A stretch of 64,000 nucleotides of DNA from Bin55 sp963664665. GTDB lineage: Bacteria > Pseudomonadota > Gammaproteobacteria > Pseudomonadales > Azotimanducaceae. The DNA lies in assembly GCA_963664665.2 (NCBI GenBank), contig CAXXMH010000004.1:496001-560000 (forward strand). The letters run 5' to 3'. Below, piece by piece: positions 34,854 through 44,665 of the stretch. Numbering within the stretch: the stretch's first letter is position 1; the number at the start of each line of letters is the position of its first letter. Below the pieces are notes generated by a model. That model did not search any database. It was not told where the DNA came from and saw nothing but the letters and a program-made list of their open reading frames with translations. Both the position numbers and the translations under genes were made by a program.

Positions 34854-35948
34854 ATGGGGTTCAAGTGCGGAATCGTTGGTTTACCGAATGTCGGCAAATC
34901 AACGTTGTTCAATGCGTTGACCAAAGCCTCAGTCAGTGCGGAAAACTATCCCTTTTGTACCGTTGAACCCAATCTAGGGGTCGTGCCGGTACCTGACAAA
35001 CGTATATGGCAGCTTACCGAAATCGCACAACCGAAAAAAACGATCCCAAGTACGATGTCGTTTGTCGACATCGCAGGGCTCGTTGAAGGCGCGTCCCAAG
35101 GCGAAGGACTTGGGAACCGATTTCTTAGTCACATTCGCGAAGCCGATGCGATTGCTCACGTCGTCCGATGCTTCCAGGATCCGAACGTTGGGCACGTGAC
35201 CGGCAGTGTTTCGCCGATAACTGATATTGAAACGATCAATACGGAATTGGTGCTGGCGGACTTGGAAACGGCCTCGCGAGCAGAATCTAGAGTTCGGAAG
35301 ATTGCGCGAGCGGGGTCGAAGGAAGACAAGGAACTACATGCGGTGCTTGAGGTGATCCTCAGCACACTCGACCAGAATCGACCACTTCGATCGATAGAAC
35401 TCAGTGATCGTGAATTAGAACTGATTCGCGACTACCGGTTCCTGACCGCAAAACCGGTCATGTACGTAGCTAATGTGGACGAACTGTCCTTAGAAGGCGG
35501 CGAATTAGCGGATCAAGTGCGAAACTATTCGGAGCAAGACGGCGCCGAATTCGTCATAGTGTGTTCTAAGCTAGAAGCGGAAATCGCACAACTTGAGACT
35601 GATCAAGAGCGCGACGAATATCTCGCGATGGTCGGTCTAAAGGAGCCAGGACTAGCACGCGTGATTCGCACAGGCTACCGCCTACTTGGCCTCCATCATT
35701 TCTTCACGGTGGGTCCGGAGGAAGTTCGGGCGTGGACGATCCCGATAGGCGCAATGGCTCCCGCCGCTGCCGGCAAGATCCATACCGACTTCGAGCGAGG
35801 TTTCATACGTGCAGAAGTTGTAGGGTACGACGAGTTTATAGAGCACGGCGGTGAGACTGCTTCGCGAAGTGCCGGGGCGCTGCGTGCCGAAGGAAAGGAG
35901 TATCAGATCGCCGATGGCGACGTCGTGCACTTTCTCTTTAACGTCTAA
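34854..35948 (+). CDS. ychF: Redox-regulated ATPase YchF (Obg-like)
   Basis: A 364-residue YchF. KCGIVGLPNVGKSTLFNALTK (P-loop), FVDIAGLVEGASQGEGLGNRFL, NVDE-type base motif, and a C-terminal TGS domain ending in VHFLFNV. Start ATG 34854, just after the pth stop; the frame runs 18 codons further upstream within pth without YchF-like sequence. Its stop overlaps by four bases the stop of the convergent gene. Confidence 0.97.
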   Translation: MGFKCGIVGLPNVGKSTLFNALTKASVSAENYPFCTVEPNLGVVPVPDKRIWQLTEIAQPKKTIPSTMSFVDIAGLVEGASQGEGLGNRFLSHIREADAIAHVVRCFQDPNVGHVTGSVSPITDIETINTELVLADLETASRAESRVRKIARAGSKEDKELHAVLEVILSTLDQNRPLRSIELSDRELELIRDYRFLTAKPVMYVANVDELSLEGGELADQVRNYSEQDGAEFVIVCSKLEAEIAQLETDQERDEYLAMVGLKEPGLARVIRTGYRLLGLHHFFTVGPEEVRAWTIPIGAMAPAAAGKIHTDFERGFIRAEVVGYDEFIEHGGETASRSAGALRAEGKEYQIADGDVVHFLFNV

Positions 35949-36379
35949 ACCTCTGGAACAACGCGACAGCCTAGGACAAAGGTGCACCATGGCGGTACGA
36001 CATCAATATGTGGATATGGTGTCGGGTTCATGCCTTTGATCGCGAAATACTGCCCATCTAGATCCACGTAAATGTCTTCGGCGAACGCGCCGACGTAAAG
36101 TTCTGGTCGATAGCTGTTCGGACCGAGTTTAGGAAACTTTACGCGGGTCTTGAACAAGTCCACGATCTCCGTTTCGTCTGGGAGGTCCCGCAATAGCCAA
36201 TTCATCTCACTTGCTGCGAACCACCAGTCACCGTCGTTACATATTTCAACGTGACCCGCACCAAGCGCAGCAGCGCCAAACGCGATGTTGGACATGAGAA
36301 CTGAACCGGATACGATACCGTCGGGAAACATCTCTCGCGATTGCTCGCGAATGAAGACTAGCGGGTCATTGACTGCCAT
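35945..36379 (-). CDS. Hypothetical protein, 144 residues
   Basis: No family recognised. The sequence is mixed alpha/beta and soluble: MAVNDPLVFIREQSREMFP, DGDWWFAASEMNWLL and a C-terminal half rich in aromatic and proline residues (GMNPTPYPHIDVVPPWCTF). No signal peptide or transmembrane helix. It may form a transcription unit with the two genes upstream (DUF1801-like, DoxX-like). Start ATG 36379. Confidence 0.65.
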   Translation of the reverse strand: MAVNDPLVFIREQSREMFPDGIVSGSVLMSNIAFGAAALGAGHVEICNDGDWWFAASEMNWLLRDLPDETEIVDLFKTRVKFPKLGPNSYRPELYVGAFAEDIYVDLDGQYFAIKGMNPTPYPHIDVVPPWCTFVLGCRVVPEV

Positions 36380-36411
36380 AGAGATGCGACGATGGCGCCG
36401 AACTACAGACG

Positions 36412-36840
36412 TTACTGAGTTTTGTAGTTGGCACGCATGTACGCGACGCTCTTCGTGATTAACTCTCTGAGTGAGTCGCGATCGATGTCGTCTAGTTTCT
36501 TGACATAGAGACAGGACTTTCCAGTCTTGTACTTGCCAAGGTTGCCAAGGATCGTCTCGTACTCAGAGAATCCCGTCATGATGTAGATAGTTAGCGCTTG
36601 TTTGCGTGGTGAGAAACCGGTGAGGAAAAAGTCGCCTTCACGACCGCTTGCGTACTTGTAGTGGTATTTCCCAAAACCGATGAGCGATGATCCCCAGAGA
36701 ACGGGTGGTGAACCAGTGATAGCGGACATCATGTCGAGCATCTCCAGCGAGTCTTTTCGCTTGGTTTCGTTGTCGACACTATTGATGAATTGTTCGACGC
36801 TATCGTCCGTCGGAATGGTTTTATTCTGATTTGACGCCAT
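36412..36840 (-). CDS. DUF1801 domain protein (YdhG/YjbR-like)
   Basis: A 142-residue DUF1801-type protein: VEQFINSVDNETKRKDSLEMLDMM, WGSSLIGFGKYHYKY and FSPRKQALTIYIM...KYKTGKSCLYVKKLDDID are the family pattern. Function is not known; the fold is related to iron-chaperone-like YdhG. Its start touches the end of the DoxX-like gene (both at 36840). Confidence 0.85.
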   Translation of the reverse strand: MASNQNKTIPTDDSVEQFINSVDNETKRKDSLEMLDMMSAITGSPPVLWGSSLIGFGKYHYKYASGREGDFFLTGFSPRKQALTIYIMTGFSEYETILGNLGKYKTGKSCLYVKKLDDIDRDSLRELITKSVAYMRANYKTQ

Positions 36841-37439
36841 TAGCGAGGGTTTAGATGCGGATTTAGCCAGTTACCAAGCCAGTAATCCAAGCTTGTGTAA
36901 CGTCCGCCACCGGTGAACAGCAAAACAAGGAGGAATAAGAAATAGGTGATCGCAAGTTGAATGCCATTGTTAAGAATGGTCATGTTTCCGTTGCTGGTCA
37001 GCCATCGGTAGTCACCGTGTTCGCGCATTATCCGACGGATCTCTCGCTTCTTCTCTTGCGCTTCCATTACCCGTTCGTTAGCAAGCCAACTGTTCCCATC
37101 CGAAAGGGTCAACCAACCGTTCTCGCCGTGTACCGCGAAAGCGGCGACTAGCATCGCGATCATGAGCGGGATGCAAACCAAACGCGTGAGCCAACCTAAG
37201 AATAGGAGTATGCCACCAACGAATTCGGAGAGCGCAACCAAAGCGACACTTACGACGGGTAGCGGCATCCCCATGCCCTCAAACCAAGAGACGGTGTTGT
37301 CAAAACCGGCAAGTTTTGTATACCCGGCTTGTAGCATGACTGGCGTTAGATAAAGTCGAGCTAGAAGGGGCGGGATACCGTCGATAGGTTTCAAGTAACC
37401 AAGAAACTGAGCCCACAATGCAGCGATTTTCTGGACCAT
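36840..37439 (-). CDS. DoxX family membrane protein
   Basis: About 199 residues with four hydrophobic helices. ARLYLTPVMLQAGYTKLAGFDNTVSWFEGMGMP is the DoxX start, then LSEFVGGILLFLGWLTRLVCIPLMIAML. A roughly 50-residue hydrophilic insert (about 120-165) precedes the last helix, which is unusual for the family. The start is taken as ATG 37439; the open frame reaches 37481 by a TTG that abuts tRNA-Met. DoxX proteins are linked to thiol/sulfur redox homeostasis. Confidence 0.8.
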   Translation of the reverse strand: MVQKIAALWAQFLGYLKPIDGIPPLLARLYLTPVMLQAGYTKLAGFDNTVSWFEGMGMPLPVVSVALVALSEFVGGILLFLGWLTRLVCIPLMIAMLVAAFAVHGENGWLTLSDGNSWLANERVMEAQEKKREIRRIMREHGDYRWLTSNGNMTILNNGIQLAITYFLFLLVLLFTGGGRYTSLDYWLGNWLNPHLNPR

Positions 37440-37482
37440 AACTCGCCCGTCCTTATTAGTGACGTCCAACCGTTCGTGCAAA

Positions 37483-37559
37483 TGGTAGCTACGGTTGGAC
37501 TTGAACCAACGACCCTAGCATTATGAATGCTATGCTCTAACCAGCTGAGCTACGTAGCC
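37483..37559 (-). tRNA. tRNA-Met (anticodon CAT, elongator type)
   Basis: A 77-nt cloverleaf on the minus strand: GGCTACGTAGCTCAGCTGG, anticodon stem-loop AGCATTCATAATGCT, T-arm GTTGGTTCAAGTCCAAC, encoded CCA. The 1-72 pair is G-U rather than the unpaired C-A of initiator tRNA, and the acceptor stem matches E. coli elongator tRNA-Met. Confidence 0.95.
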
Positions 37560-37584
37560 ACCGTGCGGGGAAATTATCGACACT

Positions 37585-38658
37585 TCACGCGATTGGCGCT
37601 TGTGCCTGTGTGCGATTCGCTGTAACGACTTCCTGCATACCATCCCACTCACTCCAATGATCGCAGAGTTTGTCGATGGCTACGACCCAAGGGTTGTATC
37701 CCGTCCGATATTCATGAAAGCCGCCTAACCATTCCCGATCGGGGTGGTCGCTGTCGCCAAGCACTTTAACGCCCGACTGTCGATCACGACGGATTCGAAA
37801 GTACACATTCATGCGCGGGTCGGACCATTCGTTGCGCGACCCTCCGTGTGGACACGCATGGAGCGCGATCACCACATCTCCAACATCTAGCAAGATAGGA
37901 GACGGGTTTATGAAACGATAGCCGTTGTACTCTGTCGAATTCCTGAGCGCGAGATCGCGGATTGGGTGTGGCAGGGGTGTCATCGATACGCTACCGTTCG
38001 CGTTTCGCGTAAGTCGAGGCCATGCTTCGCCTTCTGGCCCGACTACGCCGCCTGAGTCCCGTTGCATTCGAAAAAAAGCTTCTACATCCTCATGGACGCC
38101 TTTCAATAGACAAAGATTGCCACGACCAAATTGGGTTTGGTCGTTCAACGCGACGCCAACAAACGCCGTGAAGCTTCCGAGCGAAAGAGTACACTGTGGG
38201 TCTTGGAATAGTGGGGTCATATTTGTGCCCATGACGGTCGCATCCCCAGTGCTGAAGTGTTCGGTTCGTGGCTTGCTTAGATCGTCGATTTCATCTGCAG
38301 ACGCAGGTAGCCGACCAGACCAGAGCCCGTCCAAGTGAGGGTGCCAGCCGTAATTAGGCGTATCGCTCTTCTCGTTTGGATACAAAATCGCGGCGAACCC
38401 GCGCTCCGGCGGATCGTAGGGTCCGATTGTGTTTCGCAATAAGTCGCCGAGGATGCTCTCGTTCACCAAATCTGGTAATGCAGATGACGATGATATGTCG
38501 TGATACGCGCGGCGAAGACCGTTCTTACCGGCGAACATGTGAACGGTTCGTCGTGCCTTGAATGTAAGCGAATCAGGTACCACGTCCCGAAGAATGATGA
38601 ATCCGTCTTCGTATAGAGTCTGCTTTTCCGCAAGAGTTAGTTCAGGATTTGTACGCAT
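37585..38658 (-). CDS. Phytanoyl-CoA dioxygenase (PhyH)-like protein
   Basis: A 357-residue Fe(II)/2-oxoglutarate oxygenase candidate. LYEDGFIILRDVVPDS is the PhyH N-terminal helix pattern; HPHLDG supplies HxD, and HACPHGGSRNEWSDPRMNVYFRIRR supplies the distal His and the 2OG-binding Arg. The substrate is unknown. It lies 50 bp downstream of the acyl-CoA carboxylase gene on the same strand, suggesting co-transcription in breakdown of an unusual lipid or branched compound. Confidence 0.8.
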   Translation of the reverse strand: MRTNPELTLAEKQTLYEDGFIILRDVVPDSLTFKARRTVHMFAGKNGLRRAYHDISSSSALPDLVNESILGDLLRNTIGPYDPPERGFAAILYPNEKSDTPNYGWHPHLDGLWSGRLPASADEIDDLSKPRTEHFSTGDATVMGTNMTPLFQDPQCTLSLGSFTAFVGVALNDQTQFGRGNLCLLKGVHEDVEAFFRMQRDSGGVVGPEGEAWPRLTRNANGSVSMTPLPHPIRDLALRNSTEYNGYRFINPSPILLDVGDVVIALHACPHGGSRNEWSDPRMNVYFRIRRDRQSGVKVLGDSDHPDREWLGGFHEYRTGYNPWVVAIDKLCDHWSEWDGMQEVVTANRTQAQAPIA

Positions 38659-38708
38659 GGCGATTCAGGTGCTTGTCTGAAGATGAGATCACGGTTAACC
38701 ATGATCGG

Positions 38709-40259
38709 TCACGGCATATAGGGTGTTGGGCTGGGTCCGAGTTGTGTCTTGAGCTGCTCTTGGGCGAGCTCAACGAACTCGCACATCAGCGGCCGAGTCT
38801 CTCGCGGATCGATGATTTCCTCAATGTTGAAGGCTTCCGCCGTCTTGAACGGCGATGAGAGCGCTTCGAGTTTCTCTTCGATCTCTTGCTGCTTCGATTC
38901 GGGATTGTCTGACTCCGCAATGATGCGTCGGTAGGCGGCGGATACACCGCCGGCGATGTGCATGGATCCCCAATGACCTGATGGCCAGGCGACACGTTTG
39001 AACATGCCGCCAGGTCGGTCATGGCATTGCCCTGCGACACCGTAGAGCTGGCGAATGATTACGGACATCCATGGCATGCGGGTCCGCAAAGTCGCGCAGA
39101 TCATTTTGGCGCCGGCCCGAACGATGCCGAGCGATTGCTGTTCAGGTCCGACCATAAAGCCTGGTTCATCAGCGAGGTACAACATCGGTAGGTGGAAGGT
39201 ATCACATAGCTGGAGAAACCGGATTACCTTAACGCCTGCGGAAACGTCCATTGAACCGCCAATACGATTGGGGTTGTTGATCATCACACCCACCGGATAT
39301 CCGTGCATGCGCGCCAATCCGACGACTCGCGAGCGGCCATAGTGCGGCGTGATTTCAAAGAAAGAATCTTGATCGACGACCGCTTTCAAAATCCGACGAG
39401 GGTTATAGGTTCTGCGTTTTTCTCGAGGAATAATCGAGATCAATTCCTCGTCGCGTCGATTCGGATCGTCGCTTGTGTCGCCGCGGGGTGGCATTTGCCA
39501 TACATTGGAAGGTAGGTAGCTGAGGAATTGCCGAATCATGCCAAATGCTTCTTCCTCAGTATCGGCTAGGTTGTCGACCGCACCGCTTTCAAATACCTGC
39601 GTGCGTTCGTCCCCTAGCTCTTCTTTCGAGATGTCAACACCCAGCGCAGCTTTCACCACCGGGGGACCGCCAGGGAACAACTGACTGATACCTTTAACCA
39701 TGACGTTAAAGTGAGCGAGGCATGCGTCAACAGCTGGCAATCCTGCTACGGAGCCGAGGATTGCGCCGACGACGGGTACTTCACACAGCAATTTTTCGAT
39801 ACCCGGCGTCACCGGATTCGTTGGGATGTAGGTGCGGCCGATTTGCTCGAACGTCTTAACACTACCGCCGGTTGCGTCAAGCAAGCGGATAAATGGGAGC
39901 TTCCATTCCGCAGCCATGGTCTGTGCGTGGCCGCCTTTGTTTCCAATAGATCCGTCCGCTGAACCGCCTCGTACGGTGAAATCTCCCGCAGTTACGACCG
40001 CGGTGCGTCCATCGATCTTAGCGGTTCCAATGACCATGTTGGAAGGGCGAACGTGCACGAGTTTGTTATGTTCGTAAGTTGCTGCGCCAGCAAGTTGCCC
40101 GATTTCCTTAAACTCGCTGTTATCGGCGATAAGGCGGATACGTTCTCGAACGGTGAGCTTCCCTCGTCGCCGCTGCTCCGCGATACCGGCTTCGCCGCCC
40201 ATTTCCTCAGAAAACGCTCTTCGGCGTTCGAGTTCCTCAACTTCAGGTTGCCAAACCAT
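38709..40259 (-). CDS. Acyl-CoA carboxylase, carboxyltransferase (beta) subunit
   Basis: A 516-residue biotin-dependent carboxyltransferase of the propionyl/methylcrotonyl-CoA carboxylase group. GKLTVRERIRLIAD, GDFTVRGGSADGSIGNKGGHAQTMAAEW, PFIRLLDATGGSVKTFEQIG, and DEPGFMVGPEQQSLGIVRAGAKMI mark the two crotonase-like halves. GGAG precedes ATG 40259 by 7 bp. The alpha (biotin) subunit is not in the window, so substrate is undecided. Confidence 0.9.
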   Translation of the reverse strand: MVWQPEVEELERRRAFSEEMGGEAGIAEQRRRGKLTVRERIRLIADNSEFKEIGQLAGAATYEHNKLVHVRPSNMVIGTAKIDGRTAVVTAGDFTVRGGSADGSIGNKGGHAQTMAAEWKLPFIRLLDATGGSVKTFEQIGRTYIPTNPVTPGIEKLLCEVPVVGAILGSVAGLPAVDACLAHFNVMVKGISQLFPGGPPVVKAALGVDISKEELGDERTQVFESGAVDNLADTEEEAFGMIRQFLSYLPSNVWQMPPRGDTSDDPNRRDEELISIIPREKRRTYNPRRILKAVVDQDSFFEITPHYGRSRVVGLARMHGYPVGVMINNPNRIGGSMDVSAGVKVIRFLQLCDTFHLPMLYLADEPGFMVGPEQQSLGIVRAGAKMICATLRTRMPWMSVIIRQLYGVAGQCHDRPGGMFKRVAWPSGHWGSMHIAGGVSAAYRRIIAESDNPESKQQEIEEKLEALSSPFKTAEAFNIEEIIDPRETRPLMCEFVELAQEQLKTQLGPSPTPYMP

Positions 40260-40587
40260 CTGTTGTCTCCTTTTTAAATTTTCCGTTCTGGTCCAAAATG
40301 AACCGTGATTAACGTTGCAATACTCAAACTTGCCATATTTTCTAATTTAACTGTCTCTAGCGCGTGACGTAATTAGGTATCGGGAGACAGCGAGTGATCA
40401 GTAAGCTAACGGAAGGTCATTGGCTTAGCGGCAAGGACGGTATTCAGACTAATTCATGCAGCCGTCAAGCTAGTGCTCCGTAGTCGATCCGGAATCCCGT
40501 AATACGCCACCATGACGTATACAGATGTGCGGCAGTTCCTATGCGTCGAACTGGAGATCTCGATCCTGTACTGCGCTGGAAGACCGA
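40260..40587. other. Intergenic region between TonB receptor and acyl-CoA carboxylase
   Basis: 328 bp. It should hold the carboxylase promoter and the receptor's terminator. A perfect 7-bp inverted repeat CTGTCTC / GAGACAG sits at 40351-40357 and 40384-40390, 26 bp apart; significance unclear. No gene supported. Confidence 0.4.
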
Positions 40588-43299
40588 TCAACGCTCACCG
40601 TGTCCCGATCGGTTGATGCTCCAATCGTATACGAGTCGTACATAGCCGTACTGACCGTTGGTGTCGAAAGGTGCGCGCGAACTGAAGAGATTACCTATTG
40701 CAGTTGGGTTCAGGTTGCGTCCGCCTTCGTTGTCAAGCGCGTTTCGAAGACCGACTGACAGTCGCGTGGATGCGCGCAATTGCATGGTTAACTCGAGATC
40801 GACCAGCGTGAGCCCGTCGTACGTGAAAGCATCCCGGGCGTCGTACCATCGGTCAATCCGGCGAAGCCTACCCGAGATATCGAAGCGTTCAATCATGTGA
40901 TGGACGCTAAAGTTCAGGCGGGTATCTGGCAGCGCTTCTTCGATTTCTCGAATACGGCGATCATCCACCAACTGTGGGTTGCTCGCCACGACTTTGGTCT
41001 TGGTGATGTTGAGTGAAACCGCAAATCGCGTGCGGTGGTCCAACAACATCGGTTGCCATTCACCGACGACGTCTAATCCATCAGTACGGGTTTTGAAATC
41101 GTTTGCGAAGAACCTGAAGTTTGACAAATTCGCAGCGCTTGTAATGCCTTCCTCAAGCAGTTGCTGCACCTCGCTTGGGCGCAGTTCGAACAGTTGCGTA
41201 ATTCCAAGGCGATTGTCGAGTTTTATTCTGAATAGGTCTGCGCTCAATGCCCGTGTACCTTGCTCAAACACCGCGCCGACCGTTAGGTTGCGCGACTTTT
41301 CCGCTTCGAGTCGCTTTCCGCCGCGCAGCGATGCGAGCCGGGAAGTGGACGGTATTGTGCCGTTGTTAACCAGTTCCATCAGCTCGGGCGCCCACTGGGT
41401 TGAGACGTTGAAGGCGTTCTGCTGGCCTGGCGTAGGTGCGCGAAATCCGGTGTTGACGCTGCCCCGGAAAGCGAGATTAGGTCGGGCCTCCGCGCGTGCA
41501 GCTAGTTTGCCGTTCAGCACCGAGCCGAATTTTTCGAAATCCTCGAGCCGGAGAGCCGCCGCCAGTTCCCATATGCCGCTTGCAGATCTATATTCCCCTT
41601 CTCCGTAGATCGCGACATTTGCCTGGTCCCACTTGCCAGCTGCGATGGGGCTAAATCCAGGAAATCCGTTCGATCCGGCACTAAATCCTTGAGCCGCATA
41701 GGGACCGATTCGCCAAGAAGCCTCGTCTCCCAATCCGATACGAAAACGTTCATTTCGCCACTCGATTCCGCTTGCAAGCTCAAATCGAGTACCGACTTGT
41801 CGGGAAAGGTCGAGATTCATGCTCGTGTCCCGTTGACGGTAAAACCCAGGGTCGAAGGCAGTCGGCGTGTCAAGACCCAAGGAAGCGTTGACACTATCAA
41901 ACAGGAAAAAGTCGACCTCGTTCACGCCAGAACTTACACTAAAGTCCCACAACGTGTTGGCGGTCGTGCCGCGCACACCAACCAAAAATGACCCATCAAA
42001 TCGTTTCCCGCCAAAGGTCGGCTGAAAACCGCCGGGGAAGAGATCCTGAAATGTAAAGCAGTTTTGGTCATTCTTGACATGAGCTAAGGCCGTCTCGTTG
42101 GGCAGACCGTTCGAAATAGTCACCCTCGGGCACTCCGCAGATCCATCAATCACTCCGTCAGTGCTGTCAAGCACATCTCCAACGAGGAGTGTCGCTCCGC
42201 CATCTACACTGTATACGCCGGATCGGGTGTTTGGATTTCGGAAAAAGAAGTCGCGACTCCCTACCTGTCGGCGGGCATAGTTCGTATGGCCGTACACGCG
42301 GACGTTGTCTCCAAAAGCACGACCGAAATGGCTCCAAAGCTTCGAGTCGTCTTCGACCTCCGCTTTGCCCCAGCGCTGTGCAGGATTAGCGACGTCGGTA
42401 TTCCCCGCAGCGATCAGAATGGCGGCATCGGATCGTTGAGTCGCGCGGAGTGTGGGCTTAGCACCGCCGTACTCCATACTCACGTTCAGGAATCCTGCGT
42501 CAAACCAGGGGAACCCGACATTAGCGGCGATGGAAGCGGATTGCCCATCGCCTTTGCTGTATTCACCGTATCGGACCTCCACTGCTCCTCCCGAATCGGC
42601 ATCCTTGAGCATGAAGTTAACGACGCCTGCGATTGCGTCGGAACCGTACTGCGCAGATGCACCGTCCCTAAGCACCTCGACCCTACGGAACGCGATAGTG
42701 GGAATTGCAGACAGATCTGGACCCTGCGCACCTTGTGAGACGCCGATGCGTGGCCACAGGATGACAGCGCCGCGGTGGCGGCGCTTGCCGTTGATCAAAA
42801 CCAGCGTGTGATCTGGCGCGAGGCCGCGGAGATTAATCGGACGTACAACCACCGCGGCGTCGCCTGAAACAGCGCTCACATTGAATGATGGCACGATATT
42901 GCGAAGGAGCATGTCGAGTTCGGTCGATCCTTGCCGTGCCAATTCTTCGGCGGCAATCGAGTCGATTGGCACCATCGAGTCGTCAAGCGACCGCTGTCGC
43001 ACACGACTGCCCGTTACCACCAATACCTCGTCTACAAGGGCGAATCGTTCATCGTGTTGTTCACGTGCAGTACCTTCCGAATCGGCGCGTACGGTTTTCT
43101 CTTCATTGGTCGGCTCTGCCCAAATGGGAAGGGTCAGCATGCCGATGAGGAAACCTAGCACAGCCGAGAAGCGACGTCGTACGCTGGAGGATTGACTCCA
43201 GGTGTAGATACTCACGGATTCACGGAGCGACACATTGAAACGAAATCGTCGATGCATTGACACAAGTAAGTTGTATTTCGATGAGTGACTCGGTGACAT
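40588..43299 (-). CDS. TonB-dependent outer membrane receptor
   Basis: A 903-residue TonB-dependent receptor. The hydrophobic signal (FSAVLGFLIGMLTLPIWA) lies at about residues 43-60 behind an unusually long basic N-terminus. VVTGSRVRQRSLDDSMVPI begins the plug, with GLAPDHTLVLINGKRRHR and VEVLRDGASAQYGSDAIAGVVNF; the barrel ends in YVRLVYDW. It imports a large or scarce substrate; no ligand is evident. AAAGGTG precedes ATG 43299; a start at the second Met (15) would shorten the extension. Confidence 0.92.
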   Translation of the reverse strand: MSPSHSSKYNLLVSMHRRFRFNVSLRESVSIYTWSQSSSVRRRFSAVLGFLIGMLTLPIWAEPTNEEKTVRADSEGTAREQHDERFALVDEVLVVTGSRVRQRSLDDSMVPIDSIAAEELARQGSTELDMLLRNIVPSFNVSAVSGDAAVVVRPINLRGLAPDHTLVLINGKRRHRGAVILWPRIGVSQGAQGPDLSAIPTIAFRRVEVLRDGASAQYGSDAIAGVVNFMLKDADSGGAVEVRYGEYSKGDGQSASIAANVGFPWFDAGFLNVSMEYGGAKPTLRATQRSDAAILIAAGNTDVANPAQRWGKAEVEDDSKLWSHFGRAFGDNVRVYGHTNYARRQVGSRDFFFRNPNTRSGVYSVDGGATLLVGDVLDSTDGVIDGSAECPRVTISNGLPNETALAHVKNDQNCFTFQDLFPGGFQPTFGGKRFDGSFLVGVRGTTANTLWDFSVSSGVNEVDFFLFDSVNASLGLDTPTAFDPGFYRQRDTSMNLDLSRQVGTRFELASGIEWRNERFRIGLGDEASWRIGPYAAQGFSAGSNGFPGFSPIAAGKWDQANVAIYGEGEYRSASGIWELAAALRLEDFEKFGSVLNGKLAARAEARPNLAFRGSVNTGFRAPTPGQQNAFNVSTQWAPELMELVNNGTIPSTSRLASLRGGKRLEAEKSRNLTVGAVFEQGTRALSADLFRIKLDNRLGITQLFELRPSEVQQLLEEGITSAANLSNFRFFANDFKTRTDGLDVVGEWQPMLLDHRTRFAVSLNITKTKVVASNPQLVDDRRIREIEEALPDTRLNFSVHHMIERFDISGRLRRIDRWYDARDAFTYDGLTLVDLELTMQLRASTRLSVGLRNALDNEGGRNLNPTAIGNLFSSRAPFDTNGQYGYVRLVYDWSINRSGHGER

Positions 43300-43622
43300 T
43301 TTCTACACCTTTCGCGATCGCTTGCACAAGATATTCGGCTAGCCGAGTCAGTGTATCCATATCGCATTCGACAAAAGACTTGTAGGCTGATGGTTCGGTC
43401 ATTGCGCCTTTCGGCGGCGGGAACCGAACGTGGGCACGCAGTGGCAACTTGCGCTGACCTAACAGTCCCTGAGTCAGCTAGACGAGAGCAAAAAACTAAT
43501 TCGCGAGAAATTACTGAGATAGCTCATGCCGAAACCTGGTTAGCGAAGACCCAATTTGATGGTTGATCGGCCAGATACGAGCTACTAAGCGAACGTGGTT
43601 TTGCGTAGTTTAACTGTAGTCC
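43300..43622. other. Intergenic region upstream of the TonB receptor gene
   Basis: About 320 bp with no convincing gene. It contains the 5' region of the TonB receptor gene and the 3' end region of the DUF2799-like gene. No riboswitch signature recognised. Confidence 0.4.
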
Positions 43623-44276
43623 TCAATAGCAAACATCAGCGACAACGAAGCCGAGCGACTGCACCCTTTCTCTGCTGTCTCTACATCGATCTAGCAATTC
43701 CGGAATCCTCAGTTCGTTAGTTCTACGCCTATCTCTTTCGTTCTCGATGTCTCGTCGCAACCAACGAATGCGGTTTTGGATTTCACTTCGTGTTTTATCC
43801 GTCAAGCTTGGATCGTCAAGCTCGACGTAGAGACGATCGATTTGGTTTTCGATGCCCTGAATTCGGTACGTGCTTGCGTTTACTGTCGATTCGGCACTTT
43901 GAAGATTGTTAATGGCGGTCCACATCAATCGACCTGGTTGATAGCCGCTTAGGAAGGTCCGCTCGACGGCTCCTGGGCACGCATACAGGTATGGGTCACC
44001 GTTAATGCCGGCGTTGAAACCATTCGTGCGAGTACAGTAACGCATGGCGCCTTCTTGTCGCCCTTCTTCATAGGTGTTTTGGTCGACTCGCACCGAATAT
44101 TTGGCACAGTTCTTCTGATATTCGTTTATCTTGCTCGGTGGCGCACCCTCGGCCCCGTCCATCACACCCCTTGCATGCCAGCTCATATAGAGACACTCTT
44201 GTTCCGACAGTTGCGAACACGCGCTCAAGGTCAAGACGAATGCGCCCACAACTGGAATAACGAATCGGCGGCTCAT
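43623..44276 (-). CDS. DUF2799 family lipoprotein
   Basis: A 217-residue lipoprotein: signal VVGAFVLTLSAC with lipobox LSAC (residues 17-20), then CLYMSWHARGVMDGAEG, YEEGRQEGAMRYCTRTNGFNAGINGDPY and FLSGYQPGRL, the DUF2799 pattern, followed by a coiled-coil-like segment (about 140-200). Function unknown. Monocistronic by context. Confidence 0.85.
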   Translation of the reverse strand: MSRRFVIPVVGAFVLTLSACSQLSEQECLYMSWHARGVMDGAEGAPPSKINEYQKNCAKYSVRVDQNTYEEGRQEGAMRYCTRTNGFNAGINGDPYLYACPGAVERTFLSGYQPGRLMWTAINNLQSAESTVNASTYRIQGIENQIDRLYVELDDPSLTDKTRSEIQNRIRWLRRDIENERDRRRTNELRIPELLDRCRDSRERVQSLGFVVADVCY

Positions 44277-44665
44277 GCGATCAAAGGCTATAAATGGACT
44301 TCATTATCTGATTTGTGCGTCTTATTAGAAATTTAGTATTTGAGATATTACGCGCCTGTAGAGCCTTTTCGATACTTACTCACAAGGTTTGTTCGACATT
44401 TCGGTCGCTTTTGTGAGCGCGTGAAAGAAGCCTCTTTTCGACAAACCGAGTTGTTTCTGCGTCGGGACGAACGACTGGTGTTGAAATGTGTCGGATTCGA
44501 CACTATGTATTGACTAAGGCTGAGGATGATGGGATCGCCTCGATGAACTCGATGAAATCAGTGGTTGTCTAAACGAGCGATTCGCATACCGTTTGGTCGC
44601 AACTACGTGACTGAGACGATACATAATTCCGACTGGAACAAATCTGAGGAACTGGTAGCAAAAAC
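44277..44665. other. Intergenic region between divergent lipoprotein and yccA-like genes
   Basis: About 390 bp, no supported gene or RNA. Expected to hold both divergent promoters. Confidence 0.4.
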
